From Diphasiastrum complanatum (Eukaryota; Streptophyta; Lycopodiopsida; Lycopodiales; Lycopodiaceae): DNA of 64,000 nucleotides. Positions within the stretch are counted from its first letter, which is position 1. Each line of letters opens with the position of its first letter. This document shows, piece by piece, positions 1 through 15,263 of this stretch. The notes beneath the pieces are model-generated. The model searched no databases. It saw only the letters and a list, made by a program, of their open reading frames with translations, and had not been told where the DNA came from. The translations under genes were made by a program, and so were the position numbers. The DNA is taken from NCBI GenBank assembly GCA_029204225.1, contig CM055100.1, positions 16,632,164-16,696,163 on the forward strand, read 5' to 3'.

Positions 1-246
1 GTAGAATGATCTATATTTGTTATTTTTGGATTCACACGTGTGAAATACAGTAGCTTGCTGGTTTTGTACGGAAAGTAACAGTACATAATCATTTCATTCA
101 AGTTTGATCAAGTTCTATTACTGTTTGCATCTCAAATTGTGTGTAGATGCTGATTTTTCTACATTGGTGAAATTGGTAGTGTATTTCTCTTTCTAACCAA
201 AGATCATTCAAGTAGATTGGATCTTAAGGATCTGAAATCTTTCACA
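1..246 (+). mobile_element. 3' part of a copia 5' LTR (element A)
   Basis: The stretch ends in TTCACA directly before a TGGTATCAGAGC primer site, the usual junction of a Ty1/copia 5' LTR. Its text (the ATACAGTAGCTT region, the TTGATCAAG region and the ACCAAAGATCA region) matches the LTRs of the element at 39.4-43.8 kb, so the two belong to one family. The left end is cut by the window edge. Confidence 0.8.
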
Positions 247-259
247 TGGTATCAGAGCT
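247..259 (+). other. Primer-binding site, initiator tRNA-Met
   Basis: TGGTATCAGAGCT abuts the LTR end. This is the standard plant copia primer site, complementary to the 3' end of initiator tRNA-Met. It fixes element A on the plus strand. Confidence 0.85.
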
Positions 260-1242
260 TGTGTTTTAAGGAGGAAATCAGATCTATCAATGATTTGGTG
301 AAGATATCAAGTTTAGAGCATGCTAGAGAGGATTCTACACCAAAATCGGATCTTTTGCTTTTGTAGATTGGATCTTTTGTAGATCAAAACACTAAATAGG
401 TCAATATACTTGTTCAATTCCATTTTTTGAATTCACATGCTGGATTTGGCCGATTTTTGGATCATTGGTTCAGCCTAAGTGGTGGCATTAGAAACTAATC
501 CATTCCTTCAATTATGTCTTGTGATTAAATTGTACAGATATAAATAAGGCACTTAGATGCCAAAATGCATATACTTCAGTAGATTGATGGCCATGTGCAC
601 TCTTTTTCAATAGATTGATGGCCGTGTGCACTCTCTTTCAATTCTAATCAAGCTATTTCCAAGAAATATTGTCTTGTGTCATTGCACATTTTCTATTACG
701 TCTGGTTTTCTTTGCAGATAAATGAGTCATAGATTGACCATAATTGTCTCATGTTGAATGCTTTTAAATGACTTTGTTGATCCTTGCTTCCATGCACAAT
801 TTGAATTGTGTGTGTAGCAAGAGTTGTAAACACTTGAAGTAGGGTGGGTAGGTCGCCTAATCCTCCACTTTTGATTTGATCCAGATCCATTTCTGAGTAT
901 GTCAATCAAATATAGAATTGTTTAGACAAGTTTGTGAGGTCATAGCCACATCATTTCACACAAGTGAGTTGTCTTTGAGTTGCATGTGAGATCCTAGAGT
1001 GTTTTCAGTTCTTTGAAACTCGTGGAAAAAGTTGACATCAAACTTGTAAGTGCTTCATCACTAGATAGAGGCTAGATTCAAATTCAAGTTGATTGATTCT
1101 CTGTTGTGAGCTAGATCTCATATATTTTGTTGCAAGATTTCAATAGTTTGGATCAACATTCCAAGTTATATCCTAGGTTGAGAGAGAAGCAACACATTCA
1201 ATTCCATTTTCTGTCATTACTAGAAAATTTCTCAAAGAGAAC
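260..1242 (+). other. Leader of element A, no gene
   Basis: About 1 kb between primer site and gag start. It corresponds to the long leader also present in the related element at 39.7-40.3 kb. I see no coding signal. A short near-duplication (GATTGATGGCC...GTGCACTC, about 580-640) occurs in it. Confidence 0.5.
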
Positions 1243-1500
1243 ATGACATCCATGAACCGGTTTGTGATTTTGGAACATGGTGAGAGGCTAACATCTTCCA
1301 ACTATGCTATTTGGAAGATAAAAATGGAATCATTATTGGTTCTTCAAGATGTCATGGACATTGTGTTAGGAATTGAAGTTAAACCTGAAGCTCCTAATGA
1401 AGCTCAAGAGTTCAAGAAGAGATCCTTCATTTTATCAAAATGAATGTGTCCAATGAAGTGTTAAGATAGATTAGTTCCATGTTCTCAAACATGCAAAGTA
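1243..1500 (+). pseudogene. copia gag N-terminus, frameshifted
   Basis: The reading frame starts MTSMNRFVILEHGERLTSSN and continues with YAIWKIKMESLL, the plant copia gag N-terminus (compare TSSNYSLWKVKMESLL at 40.3 kb). The frame stops after 66 codons, but the next frame continues with IKMNVSNEVL, which matches KMNVTNELL of the second copy, so a frameshift rather than a true end is present. Nothing of protease, integrase or RT follows on this strand. The copy is dead. Confidence 0.75.
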
Positions 1501-1619
1501 ACTTAGAAATGATATTTGCATATGGACATGCACACTGCTTAACTAAGATCCCCTTGAATACACATGTTGAGGATACTCCTCCTCAAACCTCAACCCCATC
1601 ATAAGTTGACCATTCTCAA

Positions 1620-2120
1620 TAGAAATGACTTGTGATGCACCTTGAGATAAAATGATCTCGGCCCTTTTCAAGGTTGAAAATAGATCTTCATAAATAATAA
1701 AATCTCCATTCTCAAGGCTTTATAGCAGTCCTTGGTGGATAAGCATCCATCCATGATCCATAAACTTGGATCTCCTTCCTTCCTTGCTTCCAAGAGAACA
1801 CATGCAAAGCAATAACTTTCAAGTACACTAATGTATACAACCTTAGGCTTATAGTTGAACAAGACTCCATATGGTGTATTTATTCCAATAGCTCCATAGC
1901 TCCACAAAGCTTTGCATAATGGAAAATAACCATGCAACATAAAACTTGAAGAAGCACTTGTGAAATTATCAATAAGAGAAAAGCAAGTGGTATCTCCCTT
2001 GCTTATTGATGAAAAAAGGTGAACATCCGAGTGTTCCAACTCCATTGGATGTAGAGTCTTGGTATAAGACAATATATATGGCTCCTTATGTGCTTTTGCT
2101 ACAAAACAAGCCATCATCAT
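1620..2120 (-). pseudogene. copia integrase C-terminal fragment, reversed
   Basis: The minus-strand frame of 150 codons reads like the copia integrase core after the GAG-pre-integrase zinc site. HSDVHLFSSISKGDTTCFSLIDNFT corresponds to the HSDVCGP...YFVTFIDDFS block, and INTPYGVLFNYKPKV to the TPYELWFGKKP block. The sequence is strongly diverged and catalytic acidic residues are not clearly kept. It lies in the opposite orientation to element A and ends next to the CT tract of the Penelope-like element, so it is a separate older fragment. Confidence 0.6.
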
Positions 2121-2213
2121 CCCTGAGCAACCATCTCCATCCCTGCTAGCTCACAACCATGGGCATGTTGGATCCACATCACCCCGTAATGCACTAAATA
2201 TGGTGGAAACGAT

Positions 2214-3843
<1,630 letters not shown>

Positions 3844-4435
3844 ATATACATTAAAATAGAGATGAGCTTTGCTTTATGGTACTCTGTACTATTATACTTT
3901 ATACAACTGTATTTTTTACCTGTTAGGCTATAAATTGAAGGATTTAAAGGGTTTGGTCTTGACTTGTCAAGAGGGACTATGTGAAATCTTGTTACTCTCT
4001 CTCTAGCATCTCTGATGCCATCCCAGCTACCCTTTGGTCAGGGTAGCACCAAACCTTTACCTTTACTTGTATTTTATGGCTAACAAGGTCTGTTGTATGA
4101 TGTAGTCCACAAGATGGTTTCATAATGCGGTGACTCTTGGCTATGGGGAGCCCCTTCCTCCTCCTAGTCCTTTTGTTCAGACCATTATATGTTGCACGAA
4201 GTTGAAGTTCACAATTTGATTACTGCTTATGATATGACTACTTGTATGACAAAATTCTTTGCCTTATTGATTTGATGTACATCATGGATTGGATGAATAT
4301 TTATACGAATTTTATTAAAAAGAAGGAATCCCTTAGCATGATTGTAAAAATCTATATGGACCTCTCTAATTATGCTGAACGAATTGTTGTTGAGGAATAA
4401 TTTTGTAATACGCATATTTGGAGAGTATTTGCTTG
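3844..4435 (+). other. Element-internal sequence before ORF1
   Basis: This is unique to the first copy (absent after the second repeat), so it is the start of the element body. The text is broken in all frames. One plus frame around 4210-4400 (YDYLYDKILCLIDLMYIMDW) may be the decayed N-terminus of ORF1. Confidence 0.4.
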
Positions 4436-5493
4436 CCTGGAAAAAGAAAATGGTGACTCCTCTATTGATACCCCTGTCCCTTCTACTGCTCCTACTTCAC
4501 CGCACCCTCTGATTTTTACCAAGGACCTTGATGAAGATAGTGCTTCTCAGTTAGAGTCTTTCTCACAAGAAATCTGTGATGTGGGAAATCAATCTGCCTT
4601 TGAATTTTGTCAAGACAATAGTTGCCAAGTATCATTGGTACCTAGTCGTATCATTGAGTTTAAATCTGCAAAAACTGCTTATAAACTTTGGAGCCTTCCC
4701 TCTGTCAACTTCCTTGCACCTATCTCTATTGAAGTCTGGATCGCTCTTGCTCATCTTACTAATGAAGAGGTCCAAGCTTGCAAGCTTGCTGCTTTGCATA
4801 AGAATCATTCTTTTGATACTCCTATTGCCTTTGATACTATTATCAAGATGAGCAGATTTGAACCTTCAAGATGTCCTTTTGAGCAGACCTGGGCTAGAAC
4901 TAGAGGCCATTTTGACATTGGCTTTAATAGAATGAACCTTCATCAAGGTAGAATCTGGAACTGGAAAAGACTCTTCTTTAAGTGCAGATGCGGTGATAAA
5001 AGCAAAAACAATTCTTCTATCATATGGTTTGATCACTCTATCTGGTATATAATGAGTAATCTTTATTTTCTTTCCTGGTGCATCTCTGCAAAACCAGCTT
5101 AATGCCTTCTTCCTTTGGTTGCATAAACCTGCCAGAGAGGTTCTCAAGTCCCACCTTGTCTTTCTGTTTATCCGACAATACATGATTGATGCTGCCATTG
5201 AACTTTCCATAAACCCTACTGCTAAGCTTCTTGCACACCTTGGCGATGCTGAAAACGTTCGAGAAATTGAATGCCTTTTGAAAAAACCTAGCTTTTCTAC
5301 CTTGCAAGACAAATACTTCCAGAATACTAGCAAAAAAACGGGTTCCTTCAATCTGAACAATCCAAGCTCAGTCATATCAAGTAGTGGAAATAACAGGAAG
5401 AGGAAATACTTTCCAAACAAAGGCAAAGAAGGGCAAAGCAGTGGTGGAAAGAGGAATCTTCCTATCAGAAAACTAAACTTTTACTATGATTGA
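4436..5493 (+). pseudogene. ORF1-like protein of a Penelope-like element
   Basis: Several overlapping frames form one decayed protein. It contains ISIEVWIALAHLTNEEVQAC, then RFEPSRCPFEQTW, then FKCRCGDKSKNNSSIIWFDH, and ends in a basic Ser/Asn-rich tail (GNNRKRKYFPNKGKEG). The same blocks occur in the same order in the reversed copy at 57.0-58.8 kb (QFEPSRCPSPWHLF; IKCDCGRKNTKCNGQILWFD). Conservation of these blocks between two separate copies shows a real protein family of the element. The basic C-terminus suggests a nucleic-acid-binding, gag-like role (inference). I do not recognise a named domain. I see no GIY-YIG endonuclease here. Confidence 0.6.
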
Positions 5494-5576
5494 TCCATGT
5501 GCAGGAAGACATAGAAGAAACAAGGATATAGCAATAGGGCAACTAGTGGTTAGAAGAGACAGAGGAAAGTTTTTTT

Positions 5577-7504
5577 TTGCATTTACGTTATTATAACAGA
5601 TGTCTTGAGAGGGTTGATGTTAAACAATTATATGCTGAAACCTTACTTCATATTTTTGGTCACATTGATGAGACTTTTGAGCTTATCATTTTTGGTTGGT
5701 CTTATTTTCCACATTTGAAGCATGAAGGATATAAACCCTTTCAAGTTTTTTGTGATTTCAATGTTGACAACATTCCACCTTGTACTTGCGCTTACAATAA
5801 ATGTTTAAAGAGTTCGTTTCTGAAATTTTTGGGCATGTTGTCTCGATGGATACTTGAATTATTAGAAGCAAAGTCTTAAAGAATGACTTGAACAAAGGTC
5901 TTAATCATATCCCATTGCGCCAGTCTAATATAAGTGAGGTGTCTTTAGAACTTTATCGTGGATGGTTTGAATTGGCAAGTTTTTTACCTACTTATCAAAA
6001 TATTGATCATGAGATTGTTAGGGAACATGCCTTGATTTGCAAAGATGTTGTTACAAACTTTTTGAAAAATACCAAGTGGCTACATGGAAAAAGGGCAATT
6101 TGTAGTAACAAACTTACAAATGTCATTGGAAAACTACCAATCTATATGTTAATGGTGTGGTTAAGGCGCAACATAACCCGAGTTTTATTTGCATCTACTT
6201 TGTAAGAAGTTTGGCTTTGATTAGACTGTCTAGTCCAGATTTTGCCCCGTTTTCAAATGAAAATGATAATACACTAGACGTGGCTATGGTTAAAATTCAG
6301 CATACTTTTGCTACTAAAATACCTGATTTTCTAACAAGGAAAGAAGAATTACCTTTCTTACTTTGTGCTTTCAAAGCACACAAAAAATGATTCAGATGGA
6401 TTACAAATGCACATGACTGCTATTTTTCAAAGGTGGCCACGTTTATTTCTGGAGCTCTTGGTATATTGACTCCTCTCCTTATGGAGAGAGCAGGCCTTAA
6501 GGCAACTTCAGTATCCTAAATGTGGATACTAACAGTGCGACTCATCCACTGAATTTTATCTTAATGTGCCTAACAAAATCACTTCCATGTGGTCCATTGA
6601 CATTGCAAATGCTATGAAAATATTCCTCTTAATGGTCCGGATGGGCTAAAAGTGATAATATGAAAAATGATAAGGTATGCATTCAAGTCTTGTAAAAACA
6701 AAAAACTTGCCTATTAGTGGAAATCGAGCCTTAAGCAATTTGACTGGACATGGGTGACCAATCAGATTGATAATTGGACAGCAATTGACATAGAACCTCT
6801 TTGCCAGTATAATGATATACCGATTGACAATTGCATAGTAAGATTAGGAAATAGGACTTGGAAACAGGTCTGTGGTATTCCTATGGGTTTTGCCTGTTCC
6901 CCTACTTGGTGTAATTGGTATCTATCATTCTTTGAAATACATTTTATGAAAAGACTTGCCAGACTTGGAATGGTGGAATCCCTACGTGCCTTCAAGCATA
7001 CTTTCCGTTATATTGATGATATTTGTTTCATAAACAACACAGATGCTCTTGTATTTCTAGACAAGGAGCAACCTCGTATCGATGATAATGCCTTATGGAT
7101 CTATCCCTTGGAGTACCTCATTATTTAAAAAGAAGACGCTTCGGATAACACGGTTAATTTTTTGAATAATACCACTACCTTTGATTCTTTATCAGGAAAG
7201 TTTCATATGAAAAAATTTGACAAGAGACGGGAATCTCCATTTTCAGTTTTTCAGTATATACAGTTAACTGCCAATAGACCGATTATGAACTCGTATAAAG
7301 TGATTGTCGCTCAAATTATTGCTGCCATGTACTGTTGTAGCCTTTATGGATGAGGCCAAAAACATTGTTCTTGCTTTTCAAAGTAATGGCTTCATGAGAG
7401 GAAGATTGTATAAAATTTTAAACAACCTTTCTCTACATGAATTCTTCCGTGGGCTCAAGTTTACTTTACCAAAAAATGCTAAATTTCTTTTGGTGGGCAG
7501 TTAG
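5577..7504 (+). pseudogene. Penelope-like reverse transcriptase, degenerate
   Basis: Frames at 5577-5879, 5888-6205, 6157-6390, 6754-7128, 7162-7353 and 7304-7504 make up one RT polyprotein broken by frameshifts and stops. Order of blocks: a CxC motif (NIPPCTCAYNKC), the GHVVSMDT block, the KGLNHIPLRQSNI block, the RWITNAHDC finger region, CYENIPL with preceding SID, then QVCGIPMGFACSP and RYIDDICFIN (the YxDD catalytic site, intact), and a C-terminal ESPFSVFQYIQL...NSYKVIVAQIIAA thumb-like region. GIPMG plus YIDD and the GHV/KG N-terminal blocks are typical of Penelope-like RTs rather than LTR or LINE RTs. A CxC linker ahead of the RT is the mark of the Naiad/Chlamys-type clade. The copy cannot make a protein. 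Confidence 0.75.
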
Positions 7505-7569
7505 CACTCTATCTCAGGGGTGCTAACTGCTCCCTCAAAAACTTTGCTAGCTATGGGTATGGTTGTTGG

Positions 7570-9183
<1,614 letters not shown>

Positions 9184-9704
9184 TGTTTTTTTAACTAAGT
9201 TTGCTTGCATCTTGTGTCCTAGTGTTGTTGTAAGGTCACGTACTCATAAAGAGCTTGGCAATGGTACACTTGAATGACATGGACTTGCCCAAGTTGTTCA
9301 GTGTTTGGACTCCCGGAAAATAGTTACGGGATATCCATGGGGGCTAGCATAGCACGAAAGTGCTCTAGTACCGAACGCTGTAACCATAGTCATATCTCTG
9401 GCCATCAGTATAGTGATGGATAGTTGCTTACATGTATATTGTAAATGTGAACCTAATACATTTCTTTTGCTCTTGTACTGATCGGTATGGCTTGTGCCCT
9501 GATACGGCTTCGTTAAAGAGCAAAATGTACTGCTTAGTAATGAAGTAAATGATTGGGAAGATTGGACGTTTTTTTTATAAATGCAATTTAGCTGATAAAG
9601 TAGTGAATCTTGTTTTGGACATGGATAACAACTGATGCTCATCTATGACACCTATCTTCCTCACGCGACTAACTTGTGTGGTTTTGTTGTGTGGCTCTCT
9701 CTCA
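9184..9704. other. Unassigned flank of the Penelope-like element
   Basis: No recognisable gene or repeat apart from short T runs. A minus-strand frame of 114 codons (9298-9642) has no family features that I can name and may be chance. Confidence 0.4.
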
Positions 9705-10880
<1,176 letters not shown>

Positions 10881-11334
10881 GTCTCTTGTTTTACTATTTC
10901 TTCACAAGTAACTCTCGTAGAGATTTTTGTAGGTCCATTTGAGTCGTTTTTTTGACTATGGTGAGCCCTGGAAGAGTTCTTATGGAGATCTGGTAGCTGA
11001 TCCATCAATTTAAGTGATTTTTATCTCTATTTTTGGTACTTTTTCTTGAGATCTTCAAATCATATCTTCATTTTTTGAGGCTAAGTGGTGCCAAATGGTG
11101 ATCTGCTACCTTTTTTTATCCTATTTGAACCTAGATCCTACTTAGATCTTGCTGGACCTGCGGCCTGATCTGACTAGATCTCATTAGATCTGGCTGTGAT
11201 GACTTCGTGTAATGCATGATTTGATCCATGTATGCACCATTTGTCATCACCAACTTGGATCTGTGTTACTGTGGTGGCCATTACTTATGAAGTTGGCTAC
11301 CTTTGATGGGTGTATCAAATGGTGTCCCATCAAG
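10881..11334. other. Unassigned AT-rich spacer
   Basis: No gene seen. The stretch is T-rich with repeated GATCT words. It may be the LTR or 3' untranslated part of one of the flanking retroelements. Confidence 0.35.
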
Positions 11335-12450
11335 TTATTCGAGGTTCACGGCTCCATGGCTAAGGATCTCCTTGACATAATATGGGCCTTCGCCTGTGAA
11401 CTTCAACTTTCCCTTGATCACCTTGGTTTTATACATGAGTACCAGATTTCCAGAACGTAGATCCTTCTTGTGTAACCGGCGATCATGCCACATCTTACGA
11501 CGTGCTTTCTCAGCTACCAATGCATGCACAGCCAATAGACATGTCTCGCAAAGTTTGTGTAAGGCCTCATGGCGCAATTGTAGAGATTTGGATTCATCAA
11601 GGCGCTGTACAATGACAACTCTTAATGAAGGTATCAAAAACTCCAGTGACATTATGGCATCCTGACCATAAACCGATTGGAACGACGTTTGATCAGTGCT
11701 TCCTTTATATGTTGTCCTAAATGTCCATAGAGCAGCATGTCATTTGTGTTTCCAATCAGATCTGCTAGCTTCAATTGTTTTTGTGATAACGCTACACAAG
11801 ATTTTGTTGGTTGATTTGCTACCCATTACCACAAGAATAATATGGCATGCTGAACCGATGGATCACGAAGAATTCTTCCAATAGGACTTTGATGTTCTCA
11901 TTGACAAAATGGCTTTCGCGATCACTAACTATCTCCACCGGGCATCTGAAGTACACGATGATATTTTTGTATAGAAATTTGGCAATAGGTCGCGCATCAG
12001 CAGTTCACACTACTTTGTCTTCTACCCATTTGGTGAGATAATCCGTAGCCACGATGATATATCGGGCTTGTGAGCTTCTGGAAACTGGATGGATAGGACC
12101 AATGTAGTCCAATTCCCACTTCTCAAATGGTGCTTGAGCTAGAACTGGATGCAATAGATCATAGTTCAGTCTTGTTGGTCTCCTAGCTCGCTAGCACACA
12201 TCACATTTCCTTAGATATTATTTCATATCCTTATGAATTGTTGGCCACCATCATCCTGATTACAAGATCTTGCGAGCTGTAATGTCAGATGCAAAATGAC
12301 CTCCACCCATGCCTTCATGTGATAGCGATATAATTTGGGTGGACTCGTGTGGAAGAATACATCTTTGAAGGATGTCATTTGATCCTCATTGGTATAATTG
12401 GCCGACAATCAACTGATAAGGTCTAGCCTTGAATATCAATTTCCGTTATT
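11335..12450 (-). pseudogene. Ty3/gypsy integrase, reversed, degenerate
   Basis: Reading the minus strand from high to low coordinates: an H2C2 zinc region (HEGMGGGHFASDITARKIL, then WWPTIHKDMK and CDVC), the core start (FEKWELDYIGPIHP), YIIVATDYLTKWVE, VEIVSDREGHFVNENI, and finally a 105-codon frame with LRHEALHKL...ARRKMWHDRRLHKKDLRSGNLVL, the usual gypsy integrase C-terminus. The motifs are spread over several frames, so it is a decayed copy. The order is that of Ty3/gypsy pol. Confidence 0.8.
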
Positions 12451-12527
12451 TCACCTTTGGTAAGGATCTATCCGATTGGTCTCGCATTAGGTATTCAACT
12501 ATGTCTACAGCCCATTCAGGTGTTGTA

Positions 12528-12800
12528 TCAATGTAGAACAAGGCAGCATCCGTTGGATTTTAGTTTTTTTCCTTTGATTTGCGATACATGATCTTCCATA
12601 TAATGTTGTTTCCCCTTGCGTACAACTATCCGAAAGTCAAACTCCAACAATAGCAGCAACCAACAAGTGATTCGTCCTGTGTAAGTGCGTAGTCGTGTGA
12701 CCTGAGTGGGTGTCAATTGCTCTCCCACATGAACAATATTTTTCAGGCTCTCCCATCTGAAAAGGTAATTCATGATGGTGCAAATAGTCATTGAGATCTG
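12528..12800 (-). pseudogene. Ty3/gypsy RNase H end, reversed
   Basis: The minus-strand frame contains TGRITCWLLLLLEFDFRIVV followed by RKGKQHYMEDHVSQIKGK, the standard end of gypsy RNase H (RWLLLLQEFDF, KGK, ADHLSRI). It lies just upstream, in element sense, of the integrase. The RT that should precede it is absent: gag sequence begins within about 150 bp. Confidence 0.8.
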
Positions 12801-12949
12801 TTCTTAAGGGTGAGCCTGTTGGTGGTGCTGGTATTTCTGTGACTAGAAGTTCTGCAGATTTTTCCTTGGCTCCTGCAATTTCCTCGGCTTGCGCCCCCTG
12901 TATCCAATGGCATATCTTCTGGTATTGTCATCCTTCTTCCCTCACGTTA

Positions 12950-13650
12950 GGATAAGGTCCTGTAGTTGAGGGTTGATCATCGACCATTGACACTGAGGAG
13001 GGTGCACTGGAACATGGGAAACTGGAGTTTTCTGTGGCATCCTTCTTGGAAGTACTGTTGGTTGCACTATGATCAGATTTAATGGCGCACGTGTTCAAGT
13101 TCACAATGGACAATTCCTGTAACAGTGCCCGTAAACGCATTCTTGGCAGAAGGGTGTAAATATGCCCTTATAAAAACATTCCGCAATTTTGTGCCCTTCG
13201 TTGCATCCATAGCAACCGTAGATTCTCCCACCTTGACATTGAGGCTAGGAAGCGTAGGTCGCAAAATATTCATTGATAGTCGGATCGACATATGGTTCAT
13301 CTGGACCAAACCATTGCTGGTGCTCAAGTTGGGTGGTATCTCATGCTACGCTGTTGTCAAGTTCACATAGCCCACTTGATTGTTAGCTGGCCCTGGTGGT
13401 ACTGGTAAAGGCATGCGTTGTTGATTCATTGGTGCTCCAAACCGCGGTGCCACATTCGGTGGCCCCCTTGGTGATAAGGATAAGAGGTTTGGTACTGATT
13501 TCTCTTTTGTTGTACGATCTTGGGGTTGAACGGGCAAAACGATGTTTCATGTGATGACGCATTGCACAAGTGGCAATACCGTTGTGTCAATTTGAGATTT
13601 TGTTTCAAAATTGGACAGTTGTTGATGGTATGTTTCTGCATACAAACTAG
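12950..13650 (-). pseudogene. gypsy gag with two zinc-knuckle-like motifs, reversed
   Basis: The minus-strand text has the motif CHLCNASSHETSFC (CX2CX4HX4C zinc knuckle) near 13.58 kb and a second Cys/His cluster, CYGCNEGHKIAEC then FCQECVYGHCYRNC, near 13.1-13.2 kb. A proline-rich linker lies between them. This is a gag nucleocapsid region. Frameshifts break it. A probable gag start (MEDSIREEDKAQMMTLIQQ) lies at about 13.93 kb on the same strand. Confidence 0.65.
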
Positions 13651-13887
13651 ACACCATACATTCTCCTTTCAAGGATATTGTGATTGGTTCTGTTCTAGTG
13701 CATTAGAGGATGATGCTACATCTCCTTGTAAGGCCTTCAGTTTTTTATCAAACTGGGCCGTTAATTGCTCCATCTGCTATTTGTATAGTTTTGTCATTTG
13801 TTCCACAATAGATCTGTTGAGATATTGGAAGCAGTGGAGGTTGATGCTACCGATGGAGTCGGATGATGGTTTGTTGGATAAGAGTCA

Positions 13888-14223
13888 TCATCTGAGCCTT
13901 ATCCTCTTCTCTAATAGAGTCTTCCATGGCTTCCTACAATGAGGCGAATGCTCCCAGCGTTTGTGTAAGAATCGCCTTATGAAGATTTGACTAGATCCTG
14001 TTGCAAAACAACCAAAAGGACACTTGTGGAGCAAAACCACCCATCCAATCCTAGATCCCTCCTGGAGTTCCCTCCTGTATCTAGCCCCCCAGCCATGGTG
14101 AATGAATGCAAGAGAGGAGAGGAATCTTGGCAAAAGAAACTGAATTTTCAATAGGGAGATGGGCGAGTTTCCATGGTAAGTATTCTCTCTCCAAAGAGAG
14201 AATATTTCCCTTAGGATCCCCAT
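13888..14223 (-). other. 111-codon open frame upstream of the gypsy gag
   Basis: An open frame without recognised domain, overlapping the likely gag start in another frame. It is probably leader sequence of the reversed gypsy element and not a gene. Confidence 0.3.
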
Positions 14224-14989
14224 GCAGCCTATATTAGCTATTAATCTCCTATTCTTGCATTATAGCAGTCAAACACCATGCAAGTGCTCCTATGTCCAAT
14301 TATAGGTCTGGGCCCTCATATGATTATTAACCACTTTACAGGCCAAGCCCGGAATGATGAGGCATAACCAATAATCATATACACCTGGAGTCACCGGCTA
14401 TCCATGTGTTAGGAGAAAATTCTGGCGGGGGATTGGTCCAGCCAGAAAGCCCTACAGGGAAAGGACCCACACTGTCTTTATGTGAGTAATCAAGGTCTAG
14501 CCACTTCCAATCCTGGGGGTCCCACTGATTACCCTGTACTCCCGGATCAATGAGAGTTTTTCAAGTCTCAGAGATATGACTAATGGGAGAGTATGCTTAT
14601 ACAAATCCAAGAGCTGCTAGTGTGTTACGGATACGTAGTGTATAGGCGGTCTGTGCTACCCAACGATGATGGTCACGGAGGTATACAATGGCTAGAATCA
14701 GAAAACCATTTACGTTTACTTTTATGGCGATGTCTCCAGGATGAACTTCTCAAGCAATAGTGTTAAATGCTATTATCTCTATGGTGACCTGTCCTAAAAC
14801 ACATATAACTAAGCAGAATCGGCATGGGCCTCTAAAGTGTACTCTATCTATGACATCGGATTCTAGGTATGTTCCTACTGTTGTCGTGTACGTTTATTGG
14901 AGTCTTGCGGGGATGTTGTAGGGGCCAATCCTTCTGGGAGTTGGGTAATATGTCTGAGAATTGTTGTTAGGTCCTCATCAGTAGTAGTT

Positions 14990-15016
14990 GGGGGGGGGGG
15001 GGGGGGGGGGGGGGGG
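14990..15016 (+). repeat. Homopolymer of 27 G
   Basis: An uninterrupted run of 27 G on the plus strand (27 C on the other). It can form a G-quadruplex, and its exact length is doubtful in any assembly. Confidence 0.95.
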
Positions 15017-15187
15017 CGACGTATTCTTACTTGTTCAGTGTAGCGGGTATTCGTTATGCCTACACATACCCAGTTTAAGCTGGTCTCTAGCTCATACACA
15101 CATAGGGTACTTTCATCAGCTCTATGCCTAATTCAGAACAATCAATCACCTAGAATAAGAAATCACTGGATATGAGGGCTATAAAAG

Positions 15188-15263
15188 TAATAGTAGGCCG
15201 CTCCTTGCCGCACCACCTGACAGAAATAGTAGGCCACTCCTTGCCGCACCACCTGACAGAAAT
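15188..15263. repeat. 38-bp tandem duplication
   Basis: The unit AATAGTAGGCC.CTCCTTGCC followed by GCACCACCTGACAGA occurs twice head to tail, with one base changed (GGCCGC against GGCCAC). Confidence 0.9.
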
